64,000 nucleotides of DNA from Gymnorhina tibicen (taxonomy: Eukaryota > Chordata > Aves > Passeriformes > Artamidae). The position numbers and the translations under genes are program-made. Below the pieces are notes generated by a model. It made no database searches. It saw only the letters and a list, made by a program, of their open reading frames with translations, and had not been told where the DNA came from. Location of the stretch: the NCBI GenBank assembly GCA_013399875.1, contig VXAZ01005702.1:1095768-1159767 (forward strand), given 5' to 3'. Of the stretch, positions 26,871-38,853 are shown one piece after another (the stretch's first letter is position 1; every line of letters starts with the position of its first letter).

Positions 26871-27570
26871 TGTTGTGGGTTGATACTGGCTGGTAGCCAG
26901 ACACCTAGATATCTGCTATGTCACTCTTTCTCAACAGGACAGGGGGAGAATTTAACTCTAAAATACTCCTGGGTCAAGGTAAAAACAGGGAGATCACTTA
27001 GCAGTTACCATCATGGCCAAAAAAGATTCAAGCTTATGAATATTAATTTAACTTTTTGTTGATTAAAGTTGAATGATGAAAACCAGATATGAACTAAAAT
27101 GCTTTTCCCTACATCCCCCATCCCTTTTCCCAAGCTCAACTTCACTCCTTCATCTCCGACTCCTCTACCTCCTTCACCCTGAGCAAGCAGGAGCAGAGGG
27201 ATGGGGAATGGGGGTCAGTCCACAGCAGCTCCTCTCTGCCGCTCCCTCCTCCTCACACTTTTCCCGGGTATTTCCCTGGGGCCTTCCCAGGAGACGAAGG
27301 GAAACCCCTGCCGGGTCTCTCCCGCCTCCGTCCCCGCTGCCGCTCCCCCCTCGGGGCTCGCAGGGCTGTTTCCCGCACGGTTCCCTCGCTCAGCCCAGGC
27401 TGCCGGGCAGCGTTTTGCCCTCCCTTGCCCAGGCTTTCCCCGGGGCTCTCGCCCGCCCGCCCGTGGCTGAGGGGCTCAGCCGAGCCCTGCGCTGGGGCCG
27501 CTGCAGCCGCTGGCACCGCCCGGGGCCGGGCCCGGCAGCCCCGGCACAGCCCCAGCGCCAGCACCTTGCG
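26871..27570 (-). mobile_element. CpG-rich LTR of a second avian family
   Basis: Begins TGTTGTGGGTTGATACTGGC, the start I know for a common avian LTR family (TG-GTTTTGGCCTGGCTGG-like), and continues with the family's next motifs: CCAGACACCTAG, GGACAGGGGGAGAA, CAGGGAGATCACTTAGCA and CCCAGGCTCAACTTCACTCC-like text. From about 27240 it becomes very GC-rich with many CpGs, which would be the promoter side if the sense strand is minus. The right boundary is uncertain, near 27570 where the sequence returns to AT-rich. The open frames on both strands here (up to 166 codons) reflect GC-rich composition. A target duplication is not evident. Confidence 0.7.
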
Positions 27571-28012
27571 TAAGTAACAGTCAGTATTCAAAAAATTAAA
27601 TTCCATGCGAAAACAGATGGGGAAGAAAAGTCCCAAGCACTGTAATGTTTTCTTTGTGCTGTCTGTATCATACAAAGAACTGGGGAAAGAGAAAACAAGC
27701 CTTCATCTGATTTGTTCTGAGTACTATAATGCCATTTTTGTGATTATAGACATGCCTAGGATCAAGAGCAGTGCTACAGTCAAAATGGCAATTCTTTCAT
27801 AAAATATTTTACTCTTTCTTCATTTGGTACTCTTTTTAAATAGCTAAAATCATAACTGTTGTTGACCCAGACAGTTCAGATGTTGAAGTCAAGAGATGAT
27901 ATGTAGTATAAAATATGCAAATAAAATTAATTATTTCAATGATCTTTTGGTTCAAGAATCCAGACACAAATCACCAAGGCTCACTTCAAACTGTATCTGA
28001 TCTTTGCAAGTC
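27571..28012. other. Non-coding spacer
   Basis: AT-rich sequence between an LTR and a CR1 copy; nothing else seen. Confidence 0.45.
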
Positions 28013-28945
28013 CACAGAATCACAGGAAAGTTGGGGTTGGAAGGCTTCACAGGAGATCCCCTGTTGCAGCTCTCCTGGGCAAAGCAGACTGAGCAGGTCA
28101 CTCTTGTTGGGTTTTTTAAATATCTCCAAGGACAGAGGCAGCTGGTTTGTGGGCAGCCTGTTTCAGTGTTTGACATCGTTCCTGCTAAGATATTCATACA
28201 CATTGATGAGGTCCTCCCAAGTCTTCCAACCAAAAGGTTCCAACCTTTTCAGTCACTTCTCAGATGACTGATGCTCCAAACCCTTTTCATCATCATGGAC
28301 CTTCCCTGGACTCACTTAGGTATGACCATGTCTTTCCTGCACGGAGGAACCTGGAACTGGACACACTGCTGCTCTGCTCAGTGCTGAGTAGACAAGAATG
28401 ATCACCTCCCTCCACCTTCTTGTAACACTTCTCTTCCTAATGAAGCTCAGGATGCTGTTGGCCTTCTTTTATGAAACAACACATTTCTAATAAACAGTCC
28501 ATGGTGACCCCAAGTCCTTTTCAGAGTTGCTTTCCTGCCATAGGATTATTCATCCTTGGTGTAGGACTTTGCTTTTCCCTTTGTTGAACCTGACAAGGTT
28601 CCCATCTGCTCATTTCTTCAGCCTGTCCATGTCCTTCTGAATAGCAGCATAACCATGCAGCATTATCAACCACTCCTCCCAGTTTTGTGTTCCCTGCAGA
28701 TTTTCTGAGTACCCACTATCCCAACGTCCTGGTTGCTAATGAAGACGTAAGGAGTATTTGCCCCAGTATCAACCCCTGAAACACATCACTAGTGCCCAGC
28801 CTCCAGGTGGACTTTGTGCCACTGCTCACAACCATTTGAGATTGATAGTTGAGCTAGATTTTGTTCTACCTCCAGTTATCCAGTTATCTAGTCTGTTCTT
28901 TACCAGGTTCTTAATGAGGCTGTTTTGGTTTTACAATATTATTCC
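28013..28945 (-). mobile_element. CR1 LINE, 5'-truncated, minus strand
   Basis: The left end reads CAGAATCACAGGAAAG, then GGGGTTGGAAGG, the antisense CR1 3' end. It is followed by CCTCCCAAGTCTTCCAACC, GGAACTGGACACACTGCTG near 28348, CTGTTGGCCTTCTTT near 28452, AGCCTGTCCATGTCC near 28619 and GTGCCACTGCTCACAACC near 28815. The length is about 930 bp, so it reaches further toward the CR1 5' end than the other copies here. Frames are broken. The 118- and 93-codon frames on opposite strands near 27915-28271 fall in it and are not genes. Confidence 0.92.
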
Positions 28946-31900
28946 AAAGTTATTAATCTAGCACCTTCGTATTTTTCCCTGCAAAACCAAAATTAATTCA
29001 ACTGGTAGTTACATCAGTTAAATAAATGTTATTATGCTGATCTTATGTAAAAATAACCTCCTTATTGCAAAGCTTAAGGCACTGTAGCAGTTCATAAAAA
29101 CCATAACTAAAGTGGAATAAATGTGTAATAAAAAAATCTACTTCATTAAAATGTTAACATTTAGTTACATTTATATATATAAAATATAAAATGTGCAGCA
29201 TGCAATATGTAATATATATGTCATTATATAAATATATATAGTTTTTATATAATATATTTCAGATTTATTTTTTAAAAAACCCTCCAGTGTAAATATCAGT
29301 GTGAAAACTGGTGAAAAGGAAATACAAAGTCACAAACAAAATCACTGTGGCTTGGGCCTGTCACCCACATAATGTATTCCATCAATTACAGGATTGCTTT
29401 CTATTTCTGTTCTGAAGTTCTTTTGCCTGCACTGCCACTGAGTAACTCAAAATTGCGTGAGTAAATCTGACAGTGTGATATATAGTCCACAGTAGAGCAC
29501 CCACACCAGGATGAGCCATAGTAGGGGCCCAGTCCCTGAAAGTTTTGAATTGGACTCTTTTGAAGTATTTGGTCTGTAATATCTGATGTCATGTTTTGGT
29601 GACAGAGGAGAAATTAGTTTCTTCTTTGAACATTTTCTTCTTTCACTGTAGGTGGTACCACAAAGCATTTTTCATTTGGGGCAGGGATTGACTTCAGCAG
29701 TTTTATTTTTATAGTATACACAATTTTCCATAGAACTCCAATATCTCTACAGTAGAAAAAAATTACACAACTGCTTAGAGCTATATGAAGTTCAACACTT
29801 TCTATCCAGACAATAGCACCAAAACTTTTATCTAGTTAAATACACAACCATGAGATTTTGTTAGTATTTTAAGTTCCTGGTTTAATGTAAATAAATAATA
29901 GATGAATATATATTAACCCCAAATCCAAACAAACAAATATCTATGAATTTCCCATGGTTTTCTTACACAAACCACACATATATATAATTTACTAAACTGA
30001 GAATCAGTTCTTTAGGCATATTGTTAGATATATCTAGCCCACATTTGAGATTAGTTTTACTGCTGGGTTTGTTCTACAACTGACTGTAGAACACTCCTGC
30101 TTTGGCATTTCTGTATCTAATTTTCCAAGATCAAGAAACTTTGCAGGCATTACTGGTAGTACACTAGATCAAATAGAGACTGTTCAGTAGTGCAAGATAA
30201 AAAACTATGTTCACCAAGTGCTAACCTAGGAAATTTATTGCTTGTCAAACTTGTGGCATGAAAAAAAGCAATGTACTTCTAACCATATTTGATAAAAAAT
30301 TTGCTATTTCCTGCTGATTCTTCTAGATACTTTTTGATTTCTTTTAATTTTTTTAAGAGTATGGAATGTAAATGTTTTAATATCAGTTTTCTTGGAAGAT
30401 CTCTTACTTTTATTTTCCCCAAAATCTCTACTTTGCTCCTGCCAAATGGATATCACCACTAACATTTCAAAAAACAGTTTTAGTGTCACTACTGTGCATC
30501 TTGATCCATTTAATTTTTCCATTAACTTCAGTAATAATGGATTAAGTGTAGTATTTTATGCTTTTTATATTCTAAACCAAACTTGTTTTCTTTGCATGTT
30601 TTGGCAGGAGTAGAGACATTAGATGTGGCATCTGCCAAGGAGTTAATAAGATTTGAACTCAATTTTTATGTGATTCTAATGATTTGATGCCTCGATACTT
30701 ATAGGGGTATCTTGTACAATGAAAATGTTTGCTAATTTACTTTGAAGCCTCATTAGATTTGCTGATTCACTGCCATGATCTGGAGGAATTTGTTCAGGTG
30801 TTAATTTCATTTTGGCTCATGTCTTTTTTAGTCACATAGTCAAACTACATTTTAGAGATGCACTGTCTGAACGAACAAAAAACCCCCAAAATTAGATAGA
30901 AATCAACACAAGTAGCTAGAGTAGTAAGAATTTTTGTGCACATAAGCATGGTTCAACATTTCAATGGTATTTTAAATTAAAATGTGTGAAAATGAAAAAA
31001 AGAAAAAGTTAGAGATTAATGTTAACAAGAAAAAGTCATTAAAATAATAAATTCATAAAAATATTTGGTTCATTTCGGAAGAGAAAAAAAAGTTTTACCT
31101 GAACAGTTACTCAAAAATAAACTGTAGAGAAGTCGATTTGAAGCTTAAAAGGAGAGTATAATTCTAAAAAAGAGACATGTCTCCTTCCTAAAGCCAGATT
31201 CACGGAGGTGCTTAATCCCTTGCATCATTTTCAGCTCATGATTAGTTCTGCTGTAGTTTAATGATTGCAGAATTATATGACTGAAGTTTAAACACAGAAT
31301 TATGTGTATTTTTGGTGAATATAAATCCATCTTTGTGGGGTTTATTTTAAAATAATACCCAAGTAAGACTTTAGTACTAAAGACTTTAATCTTACTCTTC
31401 TTTTACGTCAAATTGGGAAGTTTTTTATAAGGTTTTTGCCTAGAATTTCAGCTGGGAAATTTAGGACACCCTAAAATATATTCTATTTTCTCATGAACTA
31501 CCAAATCCATCTGTCTTCCTGGCACTATGATATATCATTTTGTTCTCTAACATGAAGTTAATAAGTAAATAGAATGTGCGAACACTCAAAATAATTCATA
31601 GGATTGGTAGAGAACTACTTTTCATAAACGGAAGTGTATTTCAAATGAATTTTTTTAAACCATTCTAAATAAGTAACTAAAGGAAACATGACAGTTAGGA
31701 AATCTTTTTCCACAAAATATTCCATAATAATAAGAAAAATATATCATCTTTCACCATATTTTCTTTATTTATAGATTTTTTGCAAACATCTTGATATAGG
31801 GTTTACAACATAATCTTTCTTATTTTTAAATAGGTAGCTATAAAGTGAATAGTGAAATTTCTTACAAACTTTCTTTATATTTAAGAGTATGACTTAGATA

Positions 31901-33083
31901 TTAAATGCATATTTTCTTTTTTAAACAGAAACCCTGATTCTTCATGCTCTAATTATTTTAATGAAGATTTTTCCATTACTACCTGGCTTGCATTTTTCTA
32001 TTTCATTTCAATCACTTTATCTCGCAACAGAGATTTCTTATCTGTTGTTGCACTTATACAAACTAATAAAGTTGTTCATTCATAGCCTTTAGATTGATTT
32101 TTTTCTTTGCTGATTTTTTTATAAAGGAAAGGACTATACAGATATGGGTTAGACAGACACAGCTGAAAGTTTCTGAGCCTTGGCTTTTTTTATTTTCTAG
32201 GCAAAGCCGCTAAGGCTGCACAGCAAAAAGAACAAAGATAAGAAACTTCCTTTAAAATTTACGTACCCCGCCAAAAAAGTCACAGTGCCTTAATTTCTAA
32301 GAGGTACGAAATGATAAAAAGTGGGACAAATCAAGAGTCCTGTTTCCATCATAGTTTATAAATTTCACATCAAACAATCAAAAGGTAGAAGTCATCAGGA
32401 AAGCAGTTTTGTGTTTCTCACTTCCTTAATAGAAGTTAAACTTGAAAACAGGAAATATGGCTTTGAACCTTCTCAGGCTGAAGACAGGCTAATCTTGTAC
32501 TTCCAGTTTCCTGAGGGTATTCAAAACCTTGGAACTATTATGTAAAATGCAGGTGCTATGAACATTGACGGAATGGTTCTTTGAGCAGCCATATTTTGAA
32601 ACAGATATAAAACCTAGCTCAAGCTATGTTCCATTCCTTGAAATCCTATATTGAAAAAATCATGTCTGTGCAATCCTGATTTAGGTATCTAAGTCGAAGA
32701 GAATTTCCTGTTAACTATCTGGCTGCTTTCTTCAGTGGTTCTGAGACTGTTCTTTACACACCCTGTACTGTAAACCCATGAATGTAGCTTTAGGTTTTGC
32801 ATGATTCTTCATGGACTGAGCAGGTAGTTATACACCTGCAAGTGCCTAAATCTTTTATTGGCTCTAATTGCTGAGGGCCTTTTGAGGATGTCATTTTGTA
32901 GCAAAAACAAGGTTTGATTGTGTCCCTTGGACACAAGGAAATTTTCTCCAGAATTCCAGTCTCTTTCAGTCTTGCATGGAAATATTTTTCTATTAGATAA
33001 AAGGCTCGAGTCACTTACTGAGATGCTGTTGCTTCATTGACACCCCCTCAACCCACCCCACCCCAGCATCATATGTCACTTAC
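28946..33083. other. AT-rich non-coding DNA
   Basis: No supported gene. A TA-rich low-complexity stretch lies at 29165-29265. The segment 30660-30850 has a dense, low-repeat AT-rich texture often seen in conserved non-coding DNA, but this cannot be judged from one sequence. Confidence 0.4.
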
Positions 33084-33366
33084 TGTAAAATCTTCCTGAG
33101 GTTAAAGTCTAGAACCATAGTAGTCACTAGTACTATTTCCTTCAATCAAATGATTTTCCTCCTCCTCGAAAACAATATACAAACACAAAAATCCTTTAAT
33201 TTCATCTTCTTCTGAAAGCATCCCAGGCAGCACATCCTTGAAAAATGTCCTGTAAGCAGCTTCTCTGTGCCTAGTGAGGGGCCAGCAAGAGCACTGCCAA
33301 GAGATACCATTAAGCACTCCACAGAATCCGTAAGTATTCAGACCCCCTTTAAAGATTAAGATAATG
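33084..33366 (-). CDS. Weak candidate exon, possibly terminal coding
   Basis: On the minus strand a pyrimidine-rich acceptor (TGTGTTCATTTTCAG) precedes 33366, and a GTAAGTG donor follows 33084. A frame open since 33443 enters this interval and stops at 33102-33104, 18 bases before the donor. The peptide part within the interval includes SEEDEIKGF and an acidic EEEEN run. It is not recognised. A stop close to a downstream intron is allowed in real transcripts, but the combination can also arise by chance. It is on the same strand as the better candidate at 13855-13996; nothing else links the two. Confidence 0.22.
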
Positions 33367-36300
33367 CTGAAAATGAACACAAAGCCCAGGCTAATATTTT
33401 TGTTTGTTATCCCAAACTGGGGAATTTTTAATGACAAAATCACTGTGATGCCTGGTGTGTGGATTAATGAAATACTGATGACTAAGAGTCTAAATAACCA
33501 AAGTGCTTTCTGTTCTACCTGCTAATGTTACTCTTCTGTTGTTAAAAGATTAGTTCATCCTTTTTGCTGTACAGCTATGCTTTAAGTATCAAACTTATGT
33601 TGGAAAATATTCCTTTTTAAAAAATTACATTAGTAGGAAGTGGGAGTAGAATCACAAACCAAAAATATGTATTATTCATTTATTTAGTATATGTGTTTTC
33701 TTCAAAAGATGTTGAATTTATTACAGAAGTAAAAAAATCCATTTCTCCGGGTAAGGTACGCCTACACAGATGTTACGACACAGCTCATGGGAGACAAACC
33801 TGGACAAGTTCAAATCCTGCTAGCAGCAAGATTAGGAGAATGTGTAGTATGGACTAGCAAGTTAAATAGCTCTTAATGAGTCATCTGTTATGTCCATAGT
33901 GCTACAAAGCACTTTAGCTAACTAGCTGAATGATAACCTGTTTTCATCTGTACAGCTCCATTGCCACAGCAAGGGAACAATCTGATTTTTTCTATAGGGA
34001 TATTTCCATTTTGAGACCTATGAAGCTGTCAAAATGGAAACATCCTCACAGAATAAATCAGCTTTAATGTTGATGTGCTAATTAACTGCCTACTAATAAC
34101 TTCCGTGACTTCAAATTCATGCTTTCTAATAGGCACTATTATTCCACTACTATAGAAATCTAGATGAATATTATAAAATGAAATAAAATTTTTAAAAAGG
34201 CACTAATCAGATTCTCATTTTAATCTGATTTTTGGGGCTAATGTTACTTAATTGGGCTCATTCTCAATGAATGTTTCTGCAAGTGGTACAAGGTGGTCTT
34301 AGAAGAAGGAAAAAAATTTGAAAAGAAGGCTATTTTTAGGAAATGTGGAAGACCCTGGCTAAATGTGAGACCCTAACAGTGTAAGCTGTCCTGTGCAGGC
34401 AGTTTCTAGTTTCCAGAATAGCTGCAGAGAATCATCAAGATTTTACAACATTCAGATTCTTTTGTAGAGTTAAGATCTACAGACAGATCTTATCATTCCT
34501 GATAATTCCAGTCATGCAGATTTTGAAAGATGTACTAATCCAAACAGAAACATTCCATATAACCTCTTGAGTCCAACTAGAAACATAAAACAGATATAAT
34601 AGTAAACACAAAACATGGTGGGTAACCATTCTTTTAAAGTACTGTATCAGAGAAAACTGCATAGGAGCTGATAGCCAATGGATGTATACCTTCCTAGGTG
34701 AAGGAAATAAAGTGTGAGGCAAGAGCATTTATCACTTTAAAAGAAAAATGCAGTATGTTTGATAACCTCACTCTTCTAAGCATGTAGTCCGAGCTGATTT
34801 CTGAACAGTTTAGTTCAAGAGGAATTTCAGTATATATTGAATGTTAAGCTGCTTAATATAGAAATAGACATTTATTACATGCATATTCAGTGCCTAGTGG
34901 AATGTGGCCATCTGTAAAAGTGTCTCGGCCAGTCAGTAGATTTTATCAGTGATTCTTTGGGCTTGAGAGGCTACAGGCATAAAGGAAATTAAAAGGATAA
35001 AAAAAAGAAAATGGGGTACTAGAATTGAAAACAAATGCAAGTGATATTAAAATGCAAACAAAAAAATTGAAAAATTGATGTTACTATTATTTTAAGCGAT
35101 TCTTTTTATGGTCAGTTATAGGAGTACTTCACTTTATGTATAACAGTTAAATATGGTTTGATTCTCAGACTGAGATTTTTAAAAGAACCTCTGACAGGTG
35201 TCTAATTCCCATTCAATTCACTAAAGTTTGATGGATTCATTTCAAGTAATGTAGGTCCTGGTAATCCATGACCTGTGCAATACAAGCTAAAATAACCTCC
35301 TGATGTTTCCTGATGTTCCAATACAGTAGTTCTTGCTGGACATAATGGGAATAAAACACCATTTTCTCAAACCTCACTTCTGTCATTTTCATGCACAATT
35401 TCTGTGACAGACACATCATGCTATGAAGTAAACACTCCTAAGCCATAATGCAAGCATTATTTTTTCTTCTTCAAAAGCTGTGCAAACAGAGGAGCAACAA
35501 GATGTACAAAAAATGAATTCTGATTTTGTTGGTGTGCCTTCTTCAACTTGTGTTCTTGTTGGTATAATGGACTTCTGAGCCCCTCTTGGAATCTGATGGT
35601 ATTAGAAAAACAGAAATGCCAAAAAAATTACGTACTTCTTTGCTCATAGGCATTCCTCAGAATCGATTTCCAAAAACCACTGCACACAACACCTGGCAGA
35701 CGTATTCTAGTATTTTTATAGGGAATAATGAAGATTTGTTTCACTTGCATGAAACAGATTGTTAGCTGGGCCTTTGAGAAGGGATACAAGTTTAAAATAA
35801 ACTGTTTTGTACAAAATGGGAAGCAGAATGACAAATTGTTCTTAGGTTTAGTTGAGATTTACTTTCTTTTTCCTGTTAGACAGTTATTGACTCTATTAAA
35901 TATTCTGCGTTTTCCTCTCTGTTCATTTTTTATGTTGTGAGTTTTGCTCAAGGTGTTTAGGGGTTTTTTTGTGGGTTTTTTTTGTTTTCTTTTTGAGGGT
36001 TTTTTTGGGTGGCTTTTTTCTCTTTATCTTCTTTAACTCCCACCCTCTCAATTTATGTCCCAGCAAACATCTTTTTTTGGCTACCACTGCTCTTCTCTAA
36101 CTATTCCTACTACTCCTAATGGATAGCTCTTTCTCCTCTTCCTTCAGGTTTCTGCATTCTTATGGATTGTCTGGTATTTGAAGTCTTGTCACAATTTTCT
36201 CTTGAACCATTTTACACTCTTTCACTTTTGAATATTTCTAGTCTTTTAAGATGTTTTCTCCAATGTTTTCTTCTTTACATGTTTTTATTCAAAGTACTAT

Positions 36301-36802
36301 TAACATGTATTTGTTGTATCTGTGTGGTTGGGACAAACTTTAACTTTTCTACTAATTGATGTATCTCAGTATTCAGAAAAGTAAGACAATTAAGAAGACA
36401 CAAATATGATGGAAGGAGGCAGGAAATTTACTTATTGTAAAATTTATTTTCTCTAAGGATTAATCATCTTCCTTTAACAAATGGTGTAGGAATACACTTC
36501 AGTGATTAATGTTTAATCGTGTATTGAATTTTCTTATTTTCCCTCACCCTCCTATTTTTTAATTTATGGAAGTGATAGTACTTTTGTCAACAGGTTTCTC
36601 TCTGAAAGTTATTACTTTCTAAAATTTTTAGAACAATTTGCTCGTTAGAAGGTATTTTGACAAGCCACATTCTTTAAAATTACTTCTAGATTCCTACTAT
36701 GTCCACACATTGTATATTGTGCTGCTTTTTTCGACCTGAGAATTTTGAAGACTGAATCTTTTGGACATGGCAAGACCTAAAGAATACTTTGTGTTTAATT
36801 AC
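33367..36802. other. AT-rich non-coding DNA
   Basis: No supported gene or mobile element. A short MIR- or tRNA-like phrase occurs at about 33780-33825. T/G-rich low-complexity sequence lies at 35955-36020. The interval 33990-34260 is rich in TAAT-type homeodomain-like words. Confidence 0.4.
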
Positions 36803-36808
36803 AGGTGT
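36803..36808 (+). repeat. Target-site duplication, left
   Basis: AGGTGT, repeated exactly at 37443-37448 on the far side of the LTR. Confidence 0.85.
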
Positions 36809-37165
36809 TGTTGTGGTGTGCCACGGCCAGTGCCCCGGCCACCAAGATCAGGGGGACCAAAGCGTCCAATGGTTTGATGCCCACACAGCCCAAGAACCCT
36901 AAGGTTAGGGTGAGTTCCCAGAGGGCTGTGCGGGGCATGCACATATAGCACCCATAAATGGCCACCACCATCTCCTCTCCTTTTCCCCTATATTTGGTTC
37001 CCTTGCTAGAAAGTTCTGTGTTCTTCGGTCCCTCATTGGCCCGTGTTAATTCTCCCCGCCTACCCCCACTGCCATTGGTTGTGTACCCTTTTCCCCCCCT
37101 CTGTAACACCCCTGTGCTGTATCATTATTGGCTGTTGTGTGCTTTCCCCGCCCATTCTCTTGGGG

Positions 37166-37172
37166 TATAAAA
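37166..37172 (+). promoter_or_regulatory. LTR TATA box
   Basis: TATAAAA preceded by CTTGGGG and followed by CCCCTCTC. It lies 74 bases before the AATAAA signal, typical U3/R spacing. Confidence 0.75.
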
Positions 37173-37239
37173 CCCCTCTCACAGTAATTTTCTCGGTTCT
37201 TCGTGCCCTCTGACAGATTTGTGTGGGACCCTCGCTCTC

Positions 37240-37245
37240 AATAAA
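37240..37245 (+). promoter_or_regulatory. LTR polyadenylation signal
   Basis: AATAAA in the presumed R region, followed by a T/C-rich stretch. Confidence 0.7.
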
Positions 37246-37442
37246 CCTTCTCCTCTTCACGAAGAACTCCCTCCGCCTCTTCCTTCCTCCTCTGTGCTCC
37301 TTTATCATCGGTGGGCTAGGCGAACCTGAGCTGGGGCTTTGCCAGCCCTCCTGCGCAGCGTGCAGCCTCCATCGCCCCCTCTGGTGCAGGTGAGAGCCCG
37401 GTGCTGGGTGGTCTTTGCGAGCTGGAGGAAAGCGCCGTGGCA

Positions 37443-37448
37443 AGGTGT
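37443..37448 (+). repeat. Target-site duplication, right
   Basis: AGGTGT, identical to 36803-36808. Confidence 0.85.
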
Positions 37449-38378
37449 TACAACAAAGAAAACCCTCCCTAAATTGTGAGAGGTTTCTACTGCACAGACA
37501 GAAGGTAATTAAACCTAACAAAGCTGCCACTTACTAATTCATTAACTCTTTTTCTTAAATTTTCACCTGGGAAGGACTGAACTTTCAACTTGGCTGGGTT
37601 TGTGGAATTAAAACCCATCAGCTACAGCCAAATAACAGTCTTCCTCAGGAAATGAGATCCACAGCATTACAGCTGTATATCTGTTCTATACAGAATACTG
37701 TTCTTTAGACCAAATGCTGAGATTTTTACTAGGAGAATAATGATTACTTACTTTACTTTCACTGGGAGCAAAAATTAGGGTCAAGGGTCCATATTTTGAT
37801 CCTTTGGCTTATCTTTGTAAAGTGCAAGATGTCTACTAATTAACTTAGTTATGACTCAGGTGCAAATGACTTCCAGAATTTATTTGGGAATTAATTTTCC
37901 AAGATAGCCATTTCTGAAAATCTGAGGAGGTGATTATATTAATATTTTGGCATCTAAATATCTTTGCAAGGGCAGTGTTCAGACACATGCTTTGAAGTTA
38001 TGCTCAAATTTATTTATGTCTTTGGTGATTAATGCGTATTTAAATGCTTTGCTGAATATTGATTTTAGCGTGTACTAAACTGCTTGGTTGAACTGGGGTC
38101 AACTTGAAGGGTTTTAGCTATATGCTAAATTGAGTGGGCTTATTAATTTAGCTTCTGCACTTAAAAAGGTGAAAAATTGCAGCTGCTATCTATATGTAGG
38201 TGCAGAGAGATTTCATTTGTATTGCTAATGATGTCAGTAAATAAATTTAAAAAAACACTGTAATTTTATGCATAGTGGTTTTTACCCTGATTTCCCCATG
38301 AACACTCTTAGGAACAAAGTATCCAAACTCACAGTAAGACTATATAAGAGCAACACTGGAAAATATTGTGTTGGAAGT
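37449..38378. other. AT-rich DNA with conserved-element texture
   Basis: No gene or repeat seen. The part 37980-38240 is rich in TAAT, ATTTA and GATTAATG-type words without simple repeats, as in developmental non-coding elements. Inference only. Confidence 0.35.
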
Positions 38379-38852
38379 TGTGACGGTTTAGGCCAAATTC
38401 AGGGAAACGTCCAAAAGGAACGTTTCCTCGAAGGAAGGCAGGTTACAAACCACCCCTTCCCCCACTTGGGTTCGGGAAAAAAACAAATTTTCCTCAGAGG
38501 AAAGTGAAGGAGAAAAATAGAACTATTTATTTAACAAACACACAGGAAAACAATACTAATAATGCTGAATAATAAAATCTCTCGCTCTCGAGAGAAAACC
38601 TGAAAGATTTTAGAGTCCTTCTGTGGGTGTGGTCTCTCTCCTCCTCCTCGGAGCTGGGTTGGCGTGGGGGGCCCCCCTCCAGGCCGGTGGAAGGTCCCCC
38701 GGTGGGGTTCTGATGTTCTGGTGTTCCAAACAAGTCCAGAAGAGAAGAAGGGAAAAAAAAAACTGAAGTCCCAAGAGGAAAAAAAAAAAACCTCAACTCT
38801 CCGTCCCTCTCCGAAGAAACAGAGCTGAAGAAAACTGATCGAAAAGCCAGAA
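38379..38852 (-). mobile_element. Partial LTR of a third avian family, next to an ambiguous base
   Basis: Starts TGTGACGGTTTAGGCC and continues GGGAAACGTCC, AAGGAACGTTTCC, CACTTGGGTTCGGG and GGAGCTGGGTTGGCG, a sequence I know as a passerine LTR family. In the minus orientation AAATAAATAG (about 38524-38533) supplies a polyadenylation signal, so the TGTGACGG end is U5. The right part (U3) is GC-rich, then A-rich, and is interrupted by the single N of the window at 38853, after which the sequence looks like ordinary flank. The U3 end and the right target duplication cannot be placed. It may be truncated or partly collapsed in the assembly. The 125-codon minus-strand frame spanning the N is not a gene. 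Confidence 0.75.
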
Positions 38853-38853
38853 N

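Larger units (their letters stand above)
36809..37442 (+). mobile_element. Solo LTR with perfect 6-bp target duplication
   Basis: A 634-bp block begins TGTTGTGGTG, ends CCGTGGCA and is flanked on both sides by AGGTGT. Six-base duplications are characteristic of avian class II (alpha/beta-like, ERVK) retroviral integrase (established knowledge). Inside are several CCAAT-type ATTGG words, a TATA box at 37166-37172 and an AATAAA polyadenylation signal at 37240-37245, so U3-R-U5 runs left to right. GC content and CpG density are much higher than in the surroundings. No retroviral coding sequence adjoins it. The intact duplication suggests a fairly recent insertion. The 156-codon minus-strand frame (37060-37530) crosses it and is not a gene. 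Confidence 0.92.

Noticed and set aside
21453..27570. The two minus-strand LTRs at 21.5 and 26.4 kb as the two ends of one provirus
   Set aside because: They differ too much from each other, one is truncated, and no retroviral coding sequence lies between them.
27073..27675. Overlapping 166-, 89- and 140-codon frames on both strands
   Set aside because: They fall in the CpG-rich LTR; none is recognisable and all are explained by GC content.
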